Source of the DNA: Actinomycetes bacterium
Lineage (GTDB): Bacteria > Actinomycetota > Actinomycetes > Mycobacteriales > Micromonosporaceae
Assembly (NCBI GenBank): GCA_021793335.1
Contig: JAJYSW010000057.1
Span: forward strand, 1 to 14,880
DNA length: 14,880 nucleotides
Reading direction: 5' to 3'
In this document: piece after piece, positions 1 to 5,889 of the stretch
How positions within the stretch are numbered: position 1 is the first letter of the stretch
How the letters are laid out: every line of letters begins with the position of its first letter
Translations under genes and position numbers: made by a program
Notes under the pieces: generated by a model
What the model was told of the DNA's origin: nothing
Databases searched by the model: none
Seen by the model: the letters and a program-made list of their open reading frames with translations, nothing else

Positions 1-1
1 A

Positions 2-1012
2 GTTGCCGCCGGTGTTGAGGCAGGCGTGTCCTACACCGTTGCTGAGGCGTGCGAGGCGTGGTTGTCCTACGGGCTCAAGCGCCCCGAAGACCATCCGACC
101 AAGGTCAAGTACCGCTCGCTGGTCAATACCAACATCGTGCCGTTGCTGGGTCGCGCGAAGCTCAAGAAGCTCCGCGCCGAGGACGTCGACCACTGGCTTG
201 CCCAGGTCGCGACCGACCATGCCACGTCCACGGTCAAGCTGCTGTTGGGCCTGCTGCGGCGCATTATCCGCTTCGCCGAGGCGCGAGGGAAGGTCATGCG
301 CAACGTCGCCGAGCTGGTCGACCCACCGGACGGCAAGAAGGAGGGCCGCCCGTCCAAGTCGATGACGATCGAGCAGGCGCACGCCGTGCTCAAGGTCAGC
401 CGCGGCACCTGGCTCCACGGGTACATCGCGCTATCGGTGTTCACCGGCGTGCGGACCGAGGAGGCCAGGCCGCTCAAGTGGCGGAATACGCACCTGAACC
501 CGGTAGCCGGCCAAGTCTGCACCTGCGGCGAGCGGCACCGTGAGACCGTGGCCCCGCACGTCGAGGTATGGCGGTCGGTGCGTACCAAGGGGGAGACCAA
601 GACGCTGAAGTCCCGCCGCACGATCGCGCTGCCGCGCCAGGTCGTGACGATCCTGACGGCCGTGCGCGCCGCTGCCGAGATCGACGCTGAGGACACCGGG
701 CGGGCACTCCGGCCCGACAGCTACGTCTTCGCCTCCGGAGTCGGCACCGTGCGCGATGCGGCCAACGTCCGCCGTGACCTGCGCAAGGCCGTCAAGGCCG
801 CCGGGATCGAGGGCACCTGGACACCTCGGGAGTTCCGCCACACCTTCGTCTCACTCATGGCCTACGCCGGAGTACGTGAAGAGCTCATCGCAGACCTGGT
901 CGGACACCAACGGACCAGCACCACACGGACGGTCTACCGCCACCAGCTCCGCCCGGTCATCACAGCCGGAGCCGAGGCACTGGACAACTTGTTTGACAGT
1001 GGACAGTTGTGA
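2..1012 (+). CDS. Tyrosine recombinase (integrase) of an integrative element, 5' end missing
   Basis: Site-specific recombinase that would integrate and excise an element by strand exchange at a tRNA. The frame is already open at base 2, so the GTG at 26 is only the first visible start codon. The N-terminal arm-binding domain normal for ~380-400 residue actinobacterial integrases is probably outside the window. Numbering from that GTG: SAM-like core-binding domain about 2-100, catalytic domain about 110-310. Visible catalytic residues are Arg143 (GVRTEEA), a beta-hairpin Lys (192 or 195, in TKTLKSRR), Arg271 in TPREFRHTF, His294 (LVGH) and Tyr304 (TVYRHQL). The usual box-II histidine is Arg268, as I recall being common in pSAM2-like actinobacterial integrases. 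A short insertion before the beta-hairpin carries CTC and two His. The stop lies 118 bp from the 3' end of tRNA-Ala, pointing at it. Confidence 0.93.
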   Translation, partial: VAAGVEAGVSYTVAEACEAWLSYGLKRPEDHPTKVKYRSLVNTNIVPLLGRAKLKKLRAEDVDHWLAQVATDHATSTVKLLLGLLRRIIRFAEARGKVMRNVAELVDPPDGKKEGRPSKSMTIEQAHAVLKVSRGTWLHGYIALSVFTGVRTEEARPLKWRNTHLNPVAGQVCTCGERHRETVAPHVEVWRSVRTKGETKTLKSRRTIALPRQVVTILTAVRAAAEIDAEDTGRALRPDSYVFASGVGTVRDAANVRRDLRKAVKAAGIEGTWTPREFRHTFVSLMAYAGVREELIADLVGHQRTSTTRTVYRHQLRPVITAGAEALDNLFDSGQL

Positions 1013-1015
1013 GGA

Positions 1016-1081
1016 TTGGCTAGCGTGAATCCGGGCCTTGACCTGGGATAACGCTGGACGTTGGCTAGCAAATTGGCTAGC
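1016..1081. repeat. Three 9-bp direct repeats TTGGCTAGC between int and the tRNA
   Basis: TTGGCTAGC occurs at 1016-1024, 1061-1069 and 1073-1081, with start-to-start distances of 45 and 12 bp. All three copies lie in the 118-bp gap between the integrase stop and the tRNA 3' end. Each contains the palindrome GCTAGC. The position matches arm-type integrase or excisionase binding sites flanking an attachment core, as in lambda and pSAM2. That role is inferred from position and repetition only. Confidence 0.6.
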
Positions 1082-1085
1082 AGAA

Positions 1086-1117
1086 AGGCCACAAGGGATA
1101 ACCTTGTGGCCTGTTTT
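1086..1117. terminator. Bidirectional hairpin terminator between int and tRNA-Ala
   Basis: AGGCCACAAGG (1086-1096) and CCTTGTGGCCT (1102-1112) form a perfect 11-bp stem with a 5-nt loop. GTTTT follows on the plus strand and TTTCTG on the minus strand. It is placed to end the integrase transcript and, in the other direction, the tRNA precursor. Confidence 0.8.
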
Positions 1118-1130
1118 GCCTGGTAGATCG

Positions 1131-1173
1131 TGGTGGAGCTTAGGAGATTCGAACTCCTGACCTTTTCCATGCC
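1131..1173. other. Predicted att core (3' half of tRNA-Ala)
   Basis: Integrases of this class usually recombine within tRNA 3' ends, from the anticodon loop through the T arm. The int gene, putative arm repeats and tRNA 3' end are in the expected order. The core's true limits need the second copy at the far end of the element, which is not in this window, so the coordinates are approximate. Confidence 0.45.
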
Positions 1174-1206
1174 ATGGAAACGCGCTACCAACTGCGCCAA
1201 AGCCCC
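1131..1206 (-). tRNA. tRNA-Ala(GGC), CCA encoded
   Basis: The 76-nt cloverleaf folds completely. Acceptor stem GGGGCTT/AAGCTCC includes a G3-U70 wobble, the main alanine identity element. The D arm is GCGC-AGTTGGTA-GCGC. The anticodon stem is TTTCC/GGAAA with loop ATGGCAT, so the anticodon is GGC (complement at 1171-1173) and reads GCC. The T arm is AGGAG-TTCGAAT-CTCCT. Discriminator A is followed by an encoded CCA. Its 3' end faces the integrase, so the 3' half (about 1131-1173) is the likely attachment core and the intact gene would have been restored on integration. Confidence 0.97.
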
Positions 1207-1470
1207 TTGCTGCGGCTCCGAGGACCTGGCCTCGGTACCGGAACCAGTTTACACAGTCTCACAGACGGCCCATAGCCAGGGGCTGGAGACCTCGGTCACG
1301 CACACTCGCTGCGGCTCCGCCGCAATGGCGAGCTCCAGGGAAGGTCACCAGCCCGATCGAGCGGATGCCCTTCCCCGGGGCCGCCGGTCCCATACGATCC
1401 GGTCGTACAGCCGGTGACCGATTCAGGGGCGCACGGACGCCCGCTGAAGCGATGGAATGGAGACCGCTGA
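1207..1470. other. Gene-free spacer upstream of tRNA-Ala, with two hairpins sharing a 12-bp repeat
   Basis: I see no credible gene here. CCGAGG/CCTCGG pairs at 1218-1235 with a 6-nt loop. A larger hairpin at 1305-1332 has TGCGGC/GCCGCA with a 3-nt loop, extended by CTCGC/GCGAG across a 3-nt bulge. GCTGCGGCTCCG occurs at both 1209-1220 and 1308-1319. On the minus strand TAAACT (1251-1246) could be a -10 for the tRNA, but no good -35 precedes it. On the plus strand TACGAT near 1395-1400 could serve the hydrolase. GGAGA at 1459-1463 is the hydrolase ribosome site. Confidence 0.4.
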
Positions 1471-2223
1471 ATGATCCCGCACCACCTCATCGACGGCGAG
1501 GGCACGCCCGTCGTCCTCATCAACGCGCTGGGAGCCACACTCGACATGTGGGCACCGCAGGTCGATCCGCTCGCAGAGCGGTTCCGACTGGTGCGCTTCG
1601 ACACTCGCGGGCACGGCGGCACCACTGCCGAGGCGGGCGACTGGACCGTCGGCGATCTCGCCGAGGACGTCACCGACCTGCTCGACGGGATCGGCGCCGA
1701 TCGGGCGCACATGGTCGGCGCCTCGCTCGGGGGCGCGATCGCCATGACGGCTGCGCTTCGCCACCCGGATCGGATCGACCGACTGGTACTCATGAGCACC
1801 GCTCCGAAACTCGGCACCATCGCGTCCTGGCACGAGCGCGCCAGGACCGTCAAGGCCGAGGGCTGCGAAGCCCTCGCCGACGCGACGATGAGCCGTTGGT
1901 TCTCGCCGCGGTTCCATGCCGAGCACCCCGAGATCGTCGCCGGATTCCGGGAAAGGTTCGCCGCATGCGACGCGGAAGGCTACGCCAGCTGCTGCGAGGC
2001 CCTTGCGAAGTTCGACCTGCGCGGCCGGCTCGGCGGTATCGAAGCCCGGACGCTCGTGGTCTACGGCACCGAGGACGAGGCGATCGCGCCCGTCGACGCC
2101 GAAGGCATCGCCGAGGAGATCGCCGACGCCGAGATCATGGCCGTCGAGGGCGCCAGGCACCTCGTGTCCGCGGAACGGCCGGGCGTCGTCAACGAGCGGC
2201 TCGTCGAGTTCCTCGGCCGCTGA
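1471..2223 (+). CDS. Alpha/beta hydrolase, 3-oxoadipate enol-lactonase (PcaD)-like
   Basis: Soluble 250-residue alpha/beta-hydrolase. Ser85 lies in the nucleophile elbow GASLGG, Asp202 in YGTEDEAIAP and His230 in GARHLV, giving a full Ser-Asp-His triad. Asn18-Ala19-Leu20 after the first core strand forms the oxyanion region. The lid segment RWFSPRF...DAEGYASCC (about 142-175) is characteristic of PcaD, which hydrolyses 3-oxoadipate enol-lactone in the beta-ketoadipate pathway. No other pca gene is nearby, so the substrate is uncertain and a general carboxylesterase or lactonase role is possible. ATG follows GGAGA with a 7-nt gap. The reductase begins 102 bp downstream on the same strand. Confidence 0.9.
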   Translation: MIPHHLIDGEGTPVVLINALGATLDMWAPQVDPLAERFRLVRFDTRGHGGTTAEAGDWTVGDLAEDVTDLLDGIGADRAHMVGASLGGAIAMTAALRHPDRIDRLVLMSTAPKLGTIASWHERARTVKAEGCEALADATMSRWFSPRFHAEHPEIVAGFRERFAACDAEGYASCCEALAKFDLRGRLGGIEARTLVVYGTEDEAIAPVDAEGIAEEIADAEIMAVEGARHLVSAERPGVVNERLVEFLGR

Positions 2224-2325
2224 ATCCACCCACATGCCGAGCGTCACACATGTGCAGCGATGAGTCGCGGGAACGAGCGTCGTCATAAGCGGTGTACACA
2301 GGACGACCATCATCGGGAGGTTCCC

Positions 2326-2949
2326 ATGGGCTCCGTCATGCTCGATATCACCATGTCGCTCGACGGGTTCGTCACCGCGCCCGACGACCGGCCCGGGCGC
2401 GGGCTCGGCGTCGACGGCGAGGTGCTGCACTACTGGGTCTTCGGCGGCCCGTGGAAGTACGAGGACTATGAGCGGGACGGCGAGGGCCTGAAACCCGATG
2501 CCGTGCAGCTCGACCCGGCCGACCGCGCCGTCCTCGACGAAGGTGCGCACGCCGGGGCGATCGTCGTCGGGCGGCGAATGTACGACATGACCGACGGCTG
2601 GGGCGGCCGGAATCCGTTCGGCGTCCCGTGCCTCGTCGTCACGCACCGGGTGGAGGACCAGCCCGATCCCTCGGCGGGCTTCGTGTTCGTCGACGGCGTG
2701 GAGGCCGCCATCGAGCGCGCCCGCGAACTCGCGGGCGGCAAGCCCATCGGTCTCGGCGGGGGCGCGAGCGTCGCCCGTCAGGCGCTGCGGGCCGGACTGG
2801 TCGATGAGATCCAGATTCATATCGCACCGGTCATCCTCGGTGAGGGCCGGACGCTGTTCGGTGTCCTCGGCGAGCGGGTGCGGCTCGAACGCACGAGGGT
2901 GCTGGATTCGCCGTACGCGACGCACCTGCGGTACCGCGTGCTGCGGTGA
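2326..2949 (+). CDS. Dihydrofolate reductase/RibD C-terminal family reductase
   Basis: 207-residue protein of the DHFR-like fold (RibD_C family), typically an NADPH-dependent reductase of unknown substrate in actinobacteria. Family marks are the N-terminal strand LDITMSLDGFVTAPDD (6-21), GAIVVGRRMYDM (77-88), the nucleotide-binding glycines GGGASVARQ (144-152), and the C-terminal VDEIQIHIAPVILGEGRTLF (159-178). ATG at 2326 is chosen over an in-frame start at 2260 because GGGAGG sits 5 nt upstream and homology starts there. It may be cotranscribed with the hydrolase, though the 102-bp gap, with its GTGTACAC palindrome (2292-2299), leaves room for its own promoter. It is unlikely to be the folate-cycle DHFR. 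Confidence 0.9.
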   Translation: MGSVMLDITMSLDGFVTAPDDRPGRGLGVDGEVLHYWVFGGPWKYEDYERDGEGLKPDAVQLDPADRAVLDEGAHAGAIVVGRRMYDMTDGWGGRNPFGVPCLVVTHRVEDQPDPSAGFVFVDGVEAAIERARELAGGKPIGLGGGASVARQALRAGLVDEIQIHIAPVILGEGRTLFGVLGERVRLERTRVLDSPYATHLRYRVLR

Positions 2950-2956
2950 GCCGCGG

Positions 2957-2995
2957 TCTCGCGCACGGCCGGTCGGCGGGCCGTCGTGCGCGAGA
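2957..2995. terminator. Bidirectional hairpin terminator between convergent genes
   Basis: TCTCGCGCACG (2957-2967) pairs perfectly with CGTGCGCGAGA (2985-2995), 11 bp. The 17-nt loop can itself pair further. It sits in the 54-bp gap between the converging reductase and SDR genes. No T-tract follows, so it would be the U-less, GC-rich kind common in actinomycetes. Confidence 0.65.
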
Positions 2996-3003
2996 GGGAG
3001 CGC

Positions 3004-3759
3004 TCAGAGGTCGGCGCCGCCGGTGGCGTCGATGACCTGTCCGGTGGTCCAGCGGCCGGCTTCGGAGGCGAGGAACAGGACCGGCCCTGCGATGTCCTCG
3101 GGCATGCCGACACGGCCGAGGGCTGCTCTCGCCGATGCCGCCGCCTCGGCTTCGGGGTTGCCGTGCAGCCAGTTCGCGTTCATGTCGGTGTGGACGAAGC
3201 CCGGGGCGACCGTGTTCACGGTGATCCCGCGTGGCCCCAGTTCCGCCGCGAGGGCGAGCGTGAACGTATCGACCGCGCCCTTGCTCATGGCGTACGCGAT
3301 CCCGTTGGGGAAGGCGATGCGGGTGACGCCCGAGCCGATGTTGACGATCCGGCCGCCGTCGGCCATGAGGTCCAGGGCCCGGCGGGTGAGGAAGAACAGC
3401 GATTTGACGTTGACGGCGAAGCCGCGATCGTAGTCGGCTTCGTCGATGTCACCGATGCCGCCGTCAGGGCTGATGCCGGCGTTGTTGACGAGGATGTCGA
3501 GCGGCGTGCCGCCGAGTTCGGCGGCGACGGCGTCGATGAGGGCATCGGCGGCGTCGGGCAGGGAGAGGTCGGCCTGGACTGTGAAGGCGCTGCCGCCGGC
3601 TTCTTCGATCGTCGCAGCCGTCTCTTTGGCGGCCACGGTGTTCCCGCCGTAGTGGACGGCGACGCGGGCTCCGGCGCCGGCCAGCGCGAGGGCGATGGCG
3701 CGGCCGATGCCCCTACTGGCCCCGGTGACGAGCGCGGTCTTTCCGGAGAGGTCGAACAT
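3004..3759 (-). CDS. SDR-family NAD(P)-dependent oxidoreductase
   Basis: 251-residue classical short-chain dehydrogenase/reductase. Cofactor motif TGASRGIG is at 12-19, NNAG at 92-95, and the catalytic tetrad is Asn117, Ser143, Tyr156, Lys160 (YAMSK). The C-terminal VAPGFVHTDM and TGQVIDATGG fit the family, which reduces carbonyl or oxidises alcohol groups. The substrate cannot be read from sequence; 3-oxoacyl-ACP reductase (FabG)-like and quinone or aldehyde reductases are possible. ATG at 3759 is chosen because AAGGAG lies 5-6 nt upstream. The earlier in-frame start at 3804 would include the operator region. Divergent from the TetR gene and very likely its target. Confidence 0.93.
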   Translation of the reverse strand: MFDLSGKTALVTGASRGIGRAIALALAGAGARVAVHYGGNTVAAKETAATIEEAGGSAFTVQADLSLPDAADALIDAVAAELGGTPLDILVNNAGISPDGGIGDIDEADYDRGFAVNVKSLFFLTRRALDLMADGGRIVNIGSGVTRIAFPNGIAYAMSKGAVDTFTLALAAELGPRGITVNTVAPGFVHTDMNANWLHGNPEAEAAASARAALGRVGMPEDIAGPVLFLASEAGRWTTGQVIDATGGADL

Positions 3760-3777
3760 GGGAACTCCTTTTTTGAA

Positions 3778-3827
3778 TGATCGATCAATAATTACTGCGG
3801 TCACGCTACCATATTTTTGATCGATCG
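3778..3827. promoter_or_regulatory. Two TetR-type operators in the SDR/tetR intergenic region
   Basis: TGATCGATCA is a perfect 10-bp palindrome at 3778-3787. A second copy of its core, GATCGATC (3819-3826, within TTGATCGATCG), lies exactly 40 bp away centre to centre, about four helical turns. One flanks the SDR ribosome site. The other abuts the tetR -10. This is the arrangement expected for a TetR protein repressing both its neighbour and itself. Confidence 0.65.
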
Positions 3828-3830
3828 CTA

Positions 3831-3836
3831 TATAAT
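3831..3836 (+). promoter_or_regulatory. Consensus -10 box (TATAAT) of the tetR gene
   Basis: A perfect TATAAT ends 6 nt before GTG 3843 and 3 nt before GTG 3840, so transcription should begin at about the start codon. No good -35 is visible 16-18 bp upstream. The second GATCGATC operator lies in that spacer, where a bound repressor would block the polymerase. Confidence 0.7.
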
Positions 3837-3842
3837 GGGGTG

Positions 3843-4469
3843 GTGACGAGAGGAAGACCCAGGTCGTTCGACCGCGACGCAGCCCTGGAGCGAGCGCTGC
3901 ACGTGTTCTGGGAGCATGGATACGAGCCCACCTCGATCGCCGCGCTCACCGAGGCGATGGGCATCCGGCCGGCGAGCCTCTACGCCGCGTTCGGCGACAA
4001 ACGCCGACTCTTCAACGAGGCCGTCGCCCGCTACCAGGCCACCCACGGCGCCTTCTCCCGCGCCGCGCTCGCCGAAGAACCCACCGCGAGGGGCGCGATC
4101 GAACGCATGCTGCGCGAATTCGCCGTCGCCTACACCGACCCCGCCCACCCGCCGGGGTGCCTCGTCATCTCGGGCGCGATCAACCACGGCCCCGATTCGG
4201 CCGAGGTCGAGGAAGAACTGCGAGAACACCGCCGCCGGGCGCACGAGGCCATCGCAGAACGGATTCGCGGAGGCGTCAACAGCGGCGAGCTGCCCGAGGA
4301 CACCGATACCGAGGCCCTGGCCGACTTCACCGCGGCCGTGATCCGCGGCATGTCCCGCTCAGCGCAGGACGGAGCGACGACCGAAGAACTGCTCAAGGTC
4401 GCCGAACTGGCCATGCGCGCGTGGCCCCGCGAACGCTCCGGTCACTCCCAGGTCAGGCCCGGAGCGTAA
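3843..4469 (+). CDS. TetR/AcrR-family transcriptional regulator
   Basis: 208-residue one-component regulator. The N-terminal helix-turn-helix spans about residues 12-57 (TSIAALTEAMGIRPASLYAAFGDKR region), followed by an all-helical ligand domain containing GCLVISGAINHGP near Cys106. The Cys in GCL recurs in related TetR proteins, some of which sense electrophiles or quinones, but that role here is inference. Start: two adjacent GTG codons at 3840 and 3843. The second lies 6 nt after TATAAT, fitting a leaderless transcript, and there is no Shine-Dalgarno. Probably represses itself and the divergent SDR gene through the GATCGATC sites. Its 3' end overlaps the convergent amidase-family gene by 28 bp. 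Confidence 0.93.
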   Translation: MTRGRPRSFDRDAALERALHVFWEHGYEPTSIAALTEAMGIRPASLYAAFGDKRRLFNEAVARYQATHGAFSRAALAEEPTARGAIERMLREFAVAYTDPAHPPGCLVISGAINHGPDSAEVEEELREHRRRAHEAIAERIRGGVNSGELPEDTDTEALADFTAAVIRGMSRSAQDGATTEELLKVAELAMRAWPRERSGHSQVRPGA

Positions 4470-5809
4470 CGGCGGGGACGGAGCTTGGCGACCAATTGGG
4501 CCGCGACGTCGAAGAGCCTGCCGGTGGAACCGGGCGGGCCGACGAGCTGAACGGTCGCGGGGACGCCGTCGCCGCGCATCCCGACGGGCACCACGAGAGC
4601 GGGAAGCCCGGCCAGGCCGAACGGCGCGGTGAACGCGGCCGATCCGACCAGGTGCGCCACGTTCGAGCGCAGCGTCTGCGTCGACCACTCCTGCGCCGCC
4701 GCCGGCGGCCCGGGCAGGCCCGGGGTCACCAGGAGGTCGTAATCGGCGGAGTCGAACCAGTCTTCGAGGTCTCGCCGAATCCGGTTGCCGTCGCCGAGCA
4801 CGCCGCCGAACAGGCCCCGCAGGTACGCCTTCTCGCCTACGGCCGCCAGGCGTCGGGTCCGCCGCTGGAGCCCGTCGGGGCCGCATTTGAGACTGCGGAG
4901 ATAGGCCGCGCACGACCACGCGCCCGAAGATGCCGCGGTCAGCTTCGGGCCGTACCCGGGGCGGTCGCGGGAAGTGTCGTGCCCCAGGTCGGTCAGGCAG
5001 CGCACCGCTTTGAGCAGTGATTTCGTGGCTTCCTCATCGACGCGGGCCGGCAGCGGCGTCGCGTTGGTCGCCGCGATCCGCAGCCGCCCCGGATCTCCGG
5101 TGGAGCGCGGCGACCGGTGCGTCAGCGTCGCGTAGGCCAGAGCCGCGTCGTCCACGGTGGTGGCCATGACGCCGACGTTGGCGTGCAGCCAATGGTCGGG
5201 ATCGGTGTTGATGTCGGAGGGAACGTGCTCGGGGCTGTAGGCCACGATCCCGCAGGCCGCGGCGGCCGTGCGCACGCCTCCGGCCGACCCGGGCCCGTCG
5301 AGGCCGATGCCGATGGGAGCCGCACCGGAGGCCACGGCGAGCGCGGTGCCGCCCGAGGGTCCGCCGACGCCCCGGTCGGGCCGCCACGGGTTGGTCGGGA
5401 CGTTGCCATCGTCGTCCGTGGCGGGCCACAGGCCGAGTTCGGAGGAGCGGCCGAATCCGACCACGACGGCTCCGGCCCCTCTGATGCGCTGCACCGCTTC
5501 GTGGTCGGTCTCCGCGATGGGCAGCACTGTGGCATTGGAACCGAGCCGGGGCGCGTGCCCGGTGATCGGGAGCTGTTCACAGACGGCGACGGGAACGCCC
5601 GCGGCGGGCAGCGCCGAGTGGTCGTCGATCTCGTCGACGGCGGCGGCCTCGGCGAGCGATTCGACCTTGCGGACGGTGGTGAGGGCGGCGGCCGCCTCGC
5701 GGTGGTCCTCGATGCGGCGGAGATGGTGGTCGACGACGACGGTGGCGTCGGCGTCACCTCGCCTGACCGCTTTGGCTATCTGCTGCGCGGTGGTTCCCGA
5801 CCAGCTCAC
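4442..5809 (-). CDS. Amidase-signature family protein lacking the catalytic lysine
   Basis: 455 residues, normal length for the amidase-signature fold (GatA, FAAH). Family alignment is clear: VPVAV-x-E (72-78), RGAGAVVVGFG (110-120), TNPWRPDR (139-146), GGPSGG (149-154), IGLDGPGS (168-175) and CGIVAY. The Ser-cisSer-Lys centre is damaged. The lysine of the usual PVxVKD is Cys77 (codon 5579-5581), GGSSGG has become GGPSGG, and the nucleophile loop DTGGSIR reads DGPGSAGGVR with three extra residues. Normal hydrolysis is therefore doubtful; it may be a pseudoenzyme or use altered chemistry. The frame is open and unbroken, so it is not a decayed gene. GTG 5809 is chosen because AAAGGA lies 6 nt upstream; the frame continues upstream into metB without a better start. 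It lies 80 bp behind metB and may share its transcript. Confidence 0.85.
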   Translation of the reverse strand: MSWSGTTAQQIAKAVRRGDADATVVVDHHLRRIEDHREAAAALTTVRKVESLAEAAAVDEIDDHSALPAAGVPVAVCEQLPITGHAPRLGSNATVLPIAETDHEAVQRIRGAGAVVVGFGRSSELGLWPATDDDGNVPTNPWRPDRGVGGPSGGTALAVASGAAPIGIGLDGPGSAGGVRTAAAACGIVAYSPEHVPSDINTDPDHWLHANVGVMATTVDDAALAYATLTHRSPRSTGDPGRLRIAATNATPLPARVDEEATKSLLKAVRCLTDLGHDTSRDRPGYGPKLTAASSGAWSCAAYLRSLKCGPDGLQRRTRRLAAVGEKAYLRGLFGGVLGDGNRIRRDLEDWFDSADYDLLVTPGLPGPPAAAQEWSTQTLRSNVAHLVGSAAFTAPFGLAGLPALVVPVGMRGDGVPATVQLVGPPGSTGRLFDVAAQLVAKLRPRRYAPGLTWE

Positions 5810-5889
5810 GACTCGTCCTTTCTCTGTGCGAAGGCATGGCTCGCAAGCGTCGCCATGGGGGGAATGCGATTGTGGGCCTGTGGAGCGGT

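Noticed and set aside
1016..1081. TTGGCTAGC repeats as a CRISPR array
   Set aside because: The repeats are only 9 bp and the spacing is irregular (45 and 12). No cas gene is nearby.
1246..1275. Promoter of tRNA-Ala on the minus strand (TAAACT -10)
   Set aside because: No acceptable -35 at 16-18 bp, and the leader would be unusually long, so it is mentioned only within the spacer entry.
2260..2325. Upstream start (ATG 2260) for the RibD-C-type reductase
   Set aside because: The added 22 residues are charged and non-homologous, and have no ribosome site, while ATG 2326 has GGGAGG 5 nt upstream.
1423..2925. 500-residue open frame on the minus strand opposite the hydrolase and reductase
   Set aside because: It has no recognisable domain and is antisense to two genes with complete catalytic motifs. 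Long antisense frames are expected in DNA this rich in G+C.
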